A stretch of 5,147 bases of DNA from a bacterium (GTDB lineage Bacteria; Patescibacteriota; WWE3; 2-01-FULL-39-13; JAQBTZ01). Position 1 is the stretch's first letter. Every line of letters begins with the position of its first letter. The notes under the pieces were generated by a model that searched no databases, was not told the origin of the DNA, and worked only from the letters and a program-made list of their open reading frames with translations. Location: positions 1-5,147 of the forward strand of contig JAQBTZ010000054.1 in NCBI GenBank assembly GCA_027624675.1, given 5' to 3'. Positions 1-5,147 of the stretch are shown in pieces. The position numbers were made by a program, and so were the translations under genes.

Positions 1-11
1 AATGAATATTA

Positions 12-17
12 TGTCAA
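12..17 (-). promoter_or_regulatory. Isolated TTGACA -35 hexamer at left edge
   Basis: The minus strand has a perfect TTGACA here, downstream of secA and pointing toward a gene beyond the left edge. With a 17-bp spacer its -10 would lie about six bases outside the window, so the promoter cannot be confirmed. In AT-rich DNA such a hexamer can occur by chance. Confidence 0.2.
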
Positions 18-28
18 TAAACAAATTT

Positions 29-47
29 CTTAAACGTTGCAGTTAAG
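29..47 (-). terminator. Weak stem-loop downstream of secA
   Basis: CTTAA (29-33) pairs with TTAAG (43-47), and after one bulged A the C at 35 pairs with G at 42, giving six pairs around a six-base loop. It lies 26 bases past the secA stop. In the RNA direction it is followed by AAAUUUGUUUAUUG, which has U-rich pieces but no clean U tract, so a terminator role is only a possibility. Confidence 0.2.
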
Positions 48-72
48 CTAAAAAGGATGGGTAAAAATATTT

Positions 73-2643
73 TTATTTTCTATGTTCCGGTGCATTTATC
101 ATCCCACATTTTTTCCATTTTTTGGAGCTTCCACATGGACACATTTCGTTTCTTCCAATTTTACCTGAATTATTCTCAACTGATCTATTTATATTTGCTT
201 TCACATTACCCCCTGCCTTTACCCCAATTTCAAGTTCTGGTCTGATATAATTGAATTTTGAAGTGTCTATTTCCTTAAGTGGTTGAACTGATTTTTCTTC
301 AACTTTTACCCTAACTATGCGATCAGCAATAGTTGAAAGAACATTTGCAACCATTTTTTCAAAAGCAATATGACCTTCATTTTTATATTCAACTAATGGA
401 TCTCTAGAAGCATATCCTCTAAGCCCTACACCTGATCTTAAATAATCCATATATGTTAAGTGCTCCATCCATATTGCATCAAGTACCGGCAACGAAACTT
501 GCTTTACTATTCTAAACCAAGCTTCTTCTCCTATTTTTTCCATATGCTGGATAAATATCTCTTGAATATTAGGTTGATAGTTGCTCAGCTTATCTATTAA
601 CCACTGTGTAATCTCAACTGGAGTAAGACTTGATAAAGTTATATTTTCATCCTCCCCAAGCTCGATTAATCGTCTTCTAATTCGATATATCGAGTCTCGT
701 TGCATATTCATAATATCATCGTACTCAACAACTCTTTTCCGCATATCAAAGTTATGACCCTCTACTTTTTTTTGTGCATTTTCTATTGCCTTAGATACTA
801 ATCCTGCCTCTAGTGGTAAATTTTCATCATAACCTAATCTATCCATTAACCCAGATACTCTATCCCCACCAAATATCCTCATTAGATCGTCTTGTAAAGA
901 AACATAAAACCTTGATTCTCCTGCATCACCTTGTCTACCACTTCGTCCTCGTAACTGATTATCTATTCTTCTTGATTCATGTCTTTCTGTACCTATAACA
1001 TATAAACCCCCAAGTTCTATTACCTCTTTTTGCTCTTCGATATTTGGCGGATCACCCCCTAAAATAATATCAACTCCCCTACCTGCCATATTAGTTGCAA
1101 TAGTCACAGCGCCTTTTTTACCAGCTTGGGAAATAATTGATGCTTCTTTTTCGTGTTGTTTTGCATTTAAAATTTCATGCGGTACCTTTTTTCGTTTTAG
1201 AACATCATGTAATAGTTCGTTATTTTCAATTGATGTTGTTCCAACTAATACAGGCTGACCCTTTTTATGCTTTTCTTCTATATCTAATGCAATTGCCGTC
1301 CATTTAGCTCCTACTGTTTTATACACTATGTCTGATTTATCCATTCTAACTACCGGTTTCCAAGTAGGAATTCTAATTACATCTAGTCCATATATCTTTC
1401 TAAACTCTTCTTCTTCAGTTTTTGCAGTACCTGTCATTCCTGATAACTTACTATACATTCTAAAATAGTTTTGATATGAAATTGTAGCTAATGTCTTAGA
1501 CTCTTTTTTAACAGTCACACCCTCTTTTGCCTCTATTGCTTGATGAAGTCCATCTGAATATCTATTTCCTTCTTTTAACCTGCCTGTAAATTCGTCTACA
1601 ATTACGATTTCATCCCCTCTTACAACATAATCTCTATCTTTCCTATATAATGATATTGCCTTAAGAGACTGTTCTACATGGTGAATAGTATCAAAATCCT
1701 GTTCGTATAAGTTAGAAACATTTAAAATTTTCTCAAGACGCCTTATTCCATACTCTGTTAAGCTTGCCGCTTTATCTTTTTCATCTACATCATAATCTGT
1801 ACCTGCTTTTAACTGTGTAACTAAATTTGCAAATGTATAATATTTATCTGTAGATTCTTCTGCTGATGCAGAGATTATTAAAGGAGTTCTTGCCTCATCT
1901 ACTAAAATAGAGTCTACCTCATCAACTATACAAAAGTAGTGTGAGCCCCAGTCTGAGTTTTGATTTGTTTGTACGATATGCCTAATATCATAAACCATGT
2001 TATCCCTTAAATAATCAAAACCAAATTCATGATTTGTTCCATAGGTAATATCTGATCTATATGCTTGTACACGCTCTACTGGTTTTAAATGCCTAGCGTA
2101 TTCATCATCAAACTCTGTGTTTTCGAAATCTTTATCGTACACATAAGATTTATCATGAATAATAACAGCTACAGTTAAACCCAAAAAGTCATATACAGGG
2201 CCATACCAACCTGCACCATGACGAGAAAGATAATCGTTAGGAGTAACAAGATGACAGCCTTTACCAGTTAAAGCATTTAATATTAAAGGTAGCGTTGCAG
2301 TTAAGGTTTTTCCTTCACCCGTTTTTTGTTCTGCAATTTTTCCTTCGTGTAAAACCATCGCTGAAATTAGCTGAGGATCCCTATGGTATTGACCAACAGA
2401 TCGTTTTGCACTTTCGCGAACTATGGCAAATACTTGTGGTAAAATTTGATTTAAATAGTCTTGCTGTTTTTGATAATCTGAGATTGCTCTTGTTTTATCT
2501 ATATATTCTTGAATTTTATTTTTAAGTTCAGCATCAGTCCATCCCTCTACCTTTTTTCCAAGTAAGTTTATCTTGTCTACTATTTTATTGTATCTATTGA
2601 TCTCTTTTGGCTCAGAGTCAAAGAAATTTACTATGTTTATCAT
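73..2643 (-). CDS. secA: Preprotein translocase ATPase subunit SecA
   Basis: SecA is the ATPase that binds the SecYEG channel at the inner face of the membrane and pushes unfolded preproteins through it. The 856-residue protein is complete. NBD1 carries the Walker A motif KTGEGKT (about 107-113), YGTNHEFGFDYLRDNM (201-216) and Walker B DEVDS (241-245). The preprotein cross-linking domain follows, to about residue 380. NBD2 has SGMTGTAKT (401-409), ATNMAGRGVD (516-525) and the arginine-finger stretch QLRGRSGRQGD (563-573). The two-helix finger lies around 721-764, with fingertip Tyr744 in LRGYASRDP. The C-tail ends in a SEC-C-like CPCG motif (835-846). Oddities are an extra acidic segment near 163-187, a helical wing about 40 residues shorter than I recall for E. 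coli, and loss of the fourth zinc ligand. The ATG start fits the usual SecA N-terminus; no Shine-Dalgarno precedes it. It probably has its own promoter in the gap upstream. Stop is TAA. Identification is certain. Confidence 0.99.
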   Translation of the reverse strand: MINIVNFFDSEPKEINRYNKIVDKINLLGKKVEGWTDAELKNKIQEYIDKTRAISDYQKQQDYLNQILPQVFAIVRESAKRSVGQYHRDPQLISAMVLHEGKIAEQKTGEGKTLTATLPLILNALTGKGCHLVTPNDYLSRHGAGWYGPVYDFLGLTVAVIIHDKSYVYDKDFENTEFDDEYARHLKPVERVQAYRSDITYGTNHEFGFDYLRDNMVYDIRHIVQTNQNSDWGSHYFCIVDEVDSILVDEARTPLIISASAEESTDKYYTFANLVTQLKAGTDYDVDEKDKAASLTEYGIRRLEKILNVSNLYEQDFDTIHHVEQSLKAISLYRKDRDYVVRGDEIVIVDEFTGRLKEGNRYSDGLHQAIEAKEGVTVKKESKTLATISYQNYFRMYSKLSGMTGTAKTEEEEFRKIYGLDVIRIPTWKPVVRMDKSDIVYKTVGAKWTAIALDIEEKHKKGQPVLVGTTSIENNELLHDVLKRKKVPHEILNAKQHEKEASIISQAGKKGAVTIATNMAGRGVDIILGGDPPNIEEQKEVIELGGLYVIGTERHESRRIDNQLRGRSGRQGDAGESRFYVSLQDDLMRIFGGDRVSGLMDRLGYDENLPLEAGLVSKAIENAQKKVEGHNFDMRKRVVEYDDIMNMQRDSIYRIRRRLIELGEDENITLSSLTPVEITQWLIDKLSNYQPNIQEIFIQHMEKIGEEAWFRIVKQVSLPVLDAIWMEHLTYMDYLRSGVGLRGYASRDPLVEYKNEGHIAFEKMVANVLSTIADRIVRVKVEEKSVQPLKEIDTSKFNYIRPELEIGVKAGGNVKANINRSVENNSGKIGRNEMCPCGSSKKWKKCGMINAPEHRK

Positions 2644-2700
2644 ATCGAGTATAGATTATACCAATAATACTAAAAGTTGAGAAACTTTAGTATAAGTATT
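2644..2700 (-). promoter_or_regulatory. Intergenic promoter of secA (extended -10, near-leaderless)
   Basis: In the 57-bp gap between uppP and secA, the minus strand reads TGGTATAAT at 2655-2663: a perfect TATAAT with the TG of an extended -10. Exactly 17 bp upstream lies TTCTCA (2678-2683), matching the -35 consensus TTGACA at four of six positions. Transcription would start about 2647-2650, leaving a leader of only about 4-7 bases before the secA ATG at 2643, and no Shine-Dalgarno is visible. secA would thus be translated from a nearly leaderless mRNA, or else from read-through of the uppP operon. The promoter call comes from sequence match and spacing only. Confidence 0.6.
2667..2693 (-). 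repeat. Imperfect inverted repeat between uppP and secA
   Basis: Two arms (2667-2678 and 2683-2693) form 11 base pairs with one bulged A at 2675 and a four-base loop at 2679-2682. It begins eight bases after the uppP stop codon. In the RNA direction it is followed by AUUAUUGG rather than a run of U, and it has only two G-C pairs, so it is a weak intrinsic terminator at best. Because the -35-like hexamer of the secA promoter falls on its loop, it could instead be an operator or an mRNA 3'-end stabiliser. The pairing is seen; the role is inference. Confidence 0.45.
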
Positions 2701-3528
2701 TTAGGAGAACATTGAGTAAAAATAGTACCCTAAAATAAATAGTGCAAACCATATTCGATATCTGATAAAAATATCAAATTTATTATGAGTTAAATACCCT
2801 AATAGGTATTTAATTGCAACCATTCCTGTAGTAAAAGCTACAACAGCAGAAGCTAAAATAAGTAAAGGTGGAACAAAGTTTGGAGCTGTAACATATAAAA
2901 CATCAGAATAATTTTGCACGTAGTTGTAAACTTCGTAAGCTGTTCCGAGTAGAATTAGTGGCGTAGCTAGTAAAAATGAAAACTGCAGTGCAACATATCT
3001 TTTTAACCCCAAACTAAATCCTGCTGCAACACTTGATCCTGACCTACTTACACCTGGAAACAGTGCAAACATCTGAAATAAACCTATTGTAATACCATCC
3101 CAAAATGAAACATCATCCTTTAAAAACCTTTTACCTTCGTTGTGGTATTTTATATATGTATTTTCTCCCCACTGCATAATTGCATTTCCAAACATCAAGA
3201 ATGCTACCAAAAGTAATGGATGTCTTAACTCAGTTAGTAATCCCATTTTTGATAAAAAAAGTCCTAATAACCCTGCTGGTATGTTTGCAACAAGTATAGT
3301 TAGTAATAAATCACGTCTTTTGAGTAATATATATATCCAGTCTTTAAAAAAGTAAACAACCACAGCTAAAGTTGTAGCCGTATGAAGCATTACATCTAGA
3401 AACAATAGACTAATAGGATCATAAGGCAGTTTCATAAACTGCTCTAAAAAAGCAAGATGTGCTGAGGATGATATAGGCAAAAACTCTGTTAATCCCTGAA
3501 CTAAACCTAAAATTAAAATTTGTATCAT
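2701..3528 (-). CDS. uppP: Undecaprenyl-diphosphate phosphatase UppP (BacA family)
   Basis: UppP is an integral membrane enzyme that removes one phosphate from undecaprenyl diphosphate, regenerating the lipid carrier for peptidoglycan and other surface polymers. Overproduction of family members gives bacitracin resistance. The 275-residue protein has the usual length and is hydrophobic throughout, with about six to eight membrane or re-entrant segments (roughly 1-10, 40-61, 74-95, 103-120, 142-160, 178-200, 216-243 and 257-273). Both family signatures are present: QGLTEFLPISSSAHL (11-25), with Glu15 and His24 in the active-site region, and FPGVSRSGSS (157-166), with Arg162. The usual SGHL reads SAHL here, a conservative change. 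The ATG overlaps the TGA of the upstream SAM-fold gene by four bases (ATGA), and a GGAAAAG sequence lies a few bases upstream, so translation is probably coupled. It appears to be the last gene of the serS operon. Stop is TAA. Presence of UppP implies the cell makes or handles polyprenyl-linked glycans. Confidence 0.97.
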   Translation of the reverse strand: MIQILILGLVQGLTEFLPISSSAHLAFLEQFMKLPYDPISLLFLDVMLHTATTLAVVVYFFKDWIYILLKRRDLLLTILVANIPAGLLGLFLSKMGLLTELRHPLLLVAFLMFGNAIMQWGENTYIKYHNEGKRFLKDDVSFWDGITIGLFQMFALFPGVSRSGSSVAAGFSLGLKRYVALQFSFLLATPLILLGTAYEVYNYVQNYSDVLYVTAPNFVPPLLILASAVVAFTTGMVAIKYLLGYLTHNKFDIFIRYRIWFALFILGYYFYSMFS

Positions 3529-4202
3529 TTTACTTTTCCAATTAAAAGTACATTATCACTTTTTGTTATGCCACTTACATCCTGTTTTTCGACATTCAAA
3601 AAAACTCTTCTCATATATTTTTCGTAATTTTCTGCCATATCATTTGTCTCACTCGTATTTAACATATTAACAATACATACCCCATTTTCATCTAACCCTT
3701 TTACAATATATTCTATAAACTCTGTTGATGCTAGTTTTGCAGGGAAATATGGACCAATGTATGTATCAACTATAATAAGATCATACTTAATTTTATTCTT
3801 TTTCATGAAACTATATGCATCTGCAACCTCTACATTAAGATGTGGAATTTTTTTTGTATCAAAATACTTTTCTCCAATATAAACCATCTCTTTATCAATC
3901 TCAACACCTGTAATTGCTACTTTTTTAAACCGTTTTGATAGTAAATGCGCAAATGTTCCAGCACAAAAACCAAGTATTAAAACCTTTTTAAGAACAAGTT
4001 GTTCCCTTTCAATGTATTGCATTCCTTTGCCCCAAAATAGTCCCTGCACTTTTGATGAATCATACGAAATTGACTGAGTAGGACCACCACATAAAACTCT
4101 TCTAACTCCATTTTTACCCTCTGTTACAATAATATCAGTATTGTATTTTGTAGAAGTTCTATATAGTGTTTTAAAACCAGTTACCCAGTTACTAATACCC
4201 AT
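3525..4202 (-). CDS. Spermidine-synthase-like SAM-fold protein, function unknown
   Basis: The 225-residue protein has the fold signature of the spermidine synthase / class I methyltransferase superfamily. A short N-terminal beta-rich part (about 20-65) contains GGPTQS, reminiscent of the L-D-G-x-Q region of SpeE, followed by YIERE. The Rossmann part has the glycine loop LILGFCAGT (75-83), the acidic end of strand 2 in GVEID (Glu101, Asp103), Asp128 in VADA, and IIVDTYIGP (143-151). True aminopropyltransferases have GGGDGG and an acidic DxxD-type pair at the last two sites; here they read GFCAGT and DTYI. I therefore do not call it spermidine synthase; a methyltransferase or other SAM-using role is as likely. 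ATG at 4202 is chosen because it lies one base after the serS stop. A TTG at 4220 would add six residues and overlap serS by 17 bases; neither start has a clear Shine-Dalgarno. It sits between serS and uppP in an apparent operon and overlaps uppP by four bases. Confidence 0.85.
   Translation of the reverse strand: MGISNWVTGFKTLYRTSTKYNTDIIVTEGKNGVRRVLCGGPTQSISYDSSKVQGLFWGKGMQYIEREQLVLKKVLILGFCAGTFAHLLSKRFKKVAITGVEIDKEMVYIGEKYFDTKKIPHLNVEVADAYSFMKKNKIKYDLIIVDTYIGPYFPAKLASTEFIEYIVKGLDENGVCIVNMLNTSETNDMAENYEKYMRRVFLNVEKQDVSGITKSDNVLLIGKVK
3533..3539 (-). promoter_or_regulatory. Likely ribosome binding site of uppP
   Basis: The minus strand reads GGAAAAG, four bases before the uppP ATG at 3528 and inside the end of the upstream gene. 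It resembles a degenerate Shine-Dalgarno sequence (GGAGG-like, purine-rich). It is the only plausible one seen at the three visible gene starts and supports the ATG that overlaps the preceding TGA. Confidence 0.4.
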
Positions 4203-4203
4203 A

Positions 4204-5147
4204 CTATTTTTTTGGTTCAATCTTTGTAAACCCTGTGTATTTTTGTAATACCTCAGGCACTAACACACTTCCATCTTCTTGTTGATAATTTTCTAAGATT
4301 GCAATTAATGTTCGACCTAGTGCAAAAGCGGTTGCATCGTTCATGTATACAAATTTAGATTCGCCATTTCTACTTTTATATCTTGTATTTAATCTTCTTG
4401 ATTGAAAGTCTGTCATATAATCCGCAGAATGTGTTTCTCTATATTTATCCTGACTTGGAATCCATGTTTCTATATCATATTGTCTATAATCTGGCCTTCC
4501 TGTATCACCTATGCATACATCAACAACCTGGTATGGTAGCTGTAACTGTTGCATTAAATACTCTTGAATGCCCACTAATAAATCTTGTTCGGATTTTCCT
4601 TCATCAACTGTAGTAAAACATTCCATCTCTAATTTATCAAATTGATGCACTCGAAGTATTCCTCTTGTATCTTTTCCATACGAACCTGCCTCACGTCTAA
4701 ATACAGTCGAATAACCTACAAATCTAATAGGTAAATCTTTTTCATCAATGACTTCATCCATAAAATATGAACCCATCGTATGTTCTGCACTGCCTACTAA
4801 AACTAATTCATCTTTTTCAAAATAAAATCTGTCTTCTACGGGCTCAAATCTATCCATTTTTTTCATTACCTCTGCCTTAATAAATACAGGTGGTAAATTT
4901 GGAGAAAAAACTTTATCAGAATTACTGCCAACTTGTTTGGCTATCTTACTTACTATATCTTTATTTGTTAAAGTTGAAAAAACAAAATTAACCAGTGCAA
5001 ATTGTAATAATACTGCCTCGTTTTTCAGATAAGCAAATCTTGCACCCGTAACTTTTCCTGCTCTATCAATATCTAAAATATCTAAACTATTTCCAATATC
5101 TACATGGTCTTTAACTTTAAAATCAAATGTTTTTGGTTCTCCCCATT
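4204..5147 (-). CDS. serS: Seryl-tRNA synthetase, 5' end missing (window edge)
   Basis: SerRS attaches serine to tRNA-Ser (and to tRNA-Sec where present) using ATP, in the cytoplasm as a dimer. The frame is open to the right edge, giving 313 visible residues. The full protein is normally about 425, so roughly 110 residues, mainly the N-terminal coiled-coil arm that holds the tRNA, lie outside. The visible part starts at WGEP, runs through KDHVDIG and the ARFAYLKNEA dimer region (motif 1 side), then PPVFIKAEV. It continues with the serine-binding loop GSAE (TAE in most), motif 2 FRREAGSYGKDTRG with RVHQFDKLEM, the segment ETHSADYMTDFQSRRLN, and motif 3 GRTLIAILENYQQEDGS. The Met at 4866 is internal (KAEVMKKMDRF), not the start. 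The TDFQ-flanking segment differs from the common ISSCSNCTDFQARRLN, and NDATAFALGR replaces NGSGLAVGR; Thr takes the place of the serine-contacting Ser. Stop is TAG, one base before the next gene. It leads the operon within this view. Confidence 0.98.
   Translation of the reverse strand, partial: WGEPKTFDFKVKDHVDIGNSLDILDIDRAGKVTGARFAYLKNEAVLLQFALVNFVFSTLTNKDIVSKIAKQVGSNSDKVFSPNLPPVFIKAEVMKKMDRFEPVEDRFYFEKDELVLVGSAEHTMGSYFMDEVIDEKDLPIRFVGYSTVFRREAGSYGKDTRGILRVHQFDKLEMECFTTVDEGKSEQDLLVGIQEYLMQQLQLPYQVVDVCIGDTGRPDYRQYDIETWIPSQDKYRETHSADYMTDFQSRRLNTRYKSRNGESKFVYMNDATAFALGRTLIAILENYQQEDGSVLVPEVLQKYTGFTKIEPKK

Noticed and set aside
62..75. Perfect 14-bp A/T palindrome over the secA stop codon
   Set aside because: It is made only of A and T with no loop room and no G-C pair, so it would be unstable as RNA and is expected by chance in such DNA.
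57..245. Plus-strand reading frame of 62 codons with a purine-rich stretch (AAAAAGGATGG) spanning its ATG
   Set aside because: It lies almost wholly opposite the conserved 3' end of secA, has no recognisable domain, and its amino-acid make-up is what an antisense frame of AT-rich DNA gives.
766..773. Run of eight A in the secA sense strand as a programmed frameshift site
   Set aside because: It encodes the Gln-Lys-Lys of the conserved AQKKVEGHN segment, and the -1 frame hits a stop within a few codons; ordinary AT-rich codon choice explains it.
2295..2525. Plus-strand reading frame opposite the start of secA
   Set aside because: Shadow of a strongly conserved gene on the other strand; no start signal or recognisable domain. 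The same holds for the plus-strand frames at 813-998, 3140-3355 and 4383-4613.
1..5147. Alternative genetic code with UGA as glycine, as in some CPR lineages
   Set aside because: No in-frame TGA occurs inside any of the four genes, glycine is encoded by GGN, TGG is used for Trp, and TGA serves as a stop at 3525-3527.
1..5147. CRISPR array, transposon, prophage, tRNA or rRNA gene
   Set aside because: No regularly spaced direct repeats, no transposase or integrase frame and no cloverleaf or rRNA-like sequence were seen; nearly all bases belong to four conserved genes.

Overview
The window is one side of a chromosome with all four genes on the minus strand, so transcription runs from high to low coordinates. 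In that order they are a seryl-tRNA synthetase (serS) whose 5' end is cut off by the right edge, a small protein with a spermidine-synthase-like SAM-binding fold, undecaprenyl-diphosphate phosphatase (uppP), and the preprotein translocase ATPase SecA. The DNA is AT-rich, roughly two-thirds A+T by eye, and coding density is very high. The only gene-free stretches are 57 bp between uppP and secA and 72 bp at the left edge. No RNA gene, mobile element, CRISPR array or phage gene was seen.

The organism looks like a member of the Patescibacteria / Candidate Phyla Radiation (CPR), or a relative near Chloroflexota. This is inferred from the SecA type (an extra acidic segment in NBD1, a short helical wing, a compact C-tail), the SerRS variant, minimal gene size and tight packing. 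The genetic code looks standard. No in-frame TGA occurs inside any of the four reading frames, TGG encodes Trp, and TGA ends one gene, so UGA=Gly recoding (as in Gracilibacteria/Absconditabacteria) is unlikely.

Layout: serS (4204-5147, partial) is followed one base later by the ATG of the SAM-fold gene (3525-4202). That gene overlaps uppP (2701-3528) by four bases (ATGA). These three are very probably one operon with translational coupling. A 57-bp gap then holds an imperfect stem-loop and a good extended -10 promoter, placed so close to secA (73-2643) that its transcript would have almost no leader. Beyond secA the left edge holds a weak stem-loop and a perfect but isolated TTGACA hexamer.

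Functionally these are housekeeping genes: tRNA charging, recycling of the lipid carrier for cell-wall synthesis, and protein export. The one gene of unknown role is the spermidine-synthase-like protein, which lacks the catalytic acidic residue pattern of true aminopropyltransferases. I see no convincing evidence of a new defence, mobile or signalling system. The points worth a second look are the near-leaderless secA promoter with a dyad over its -35, the incomplete SecA zinc motif, the lineage-specific changes in SecA and SerRS, and the unusual operon partner.
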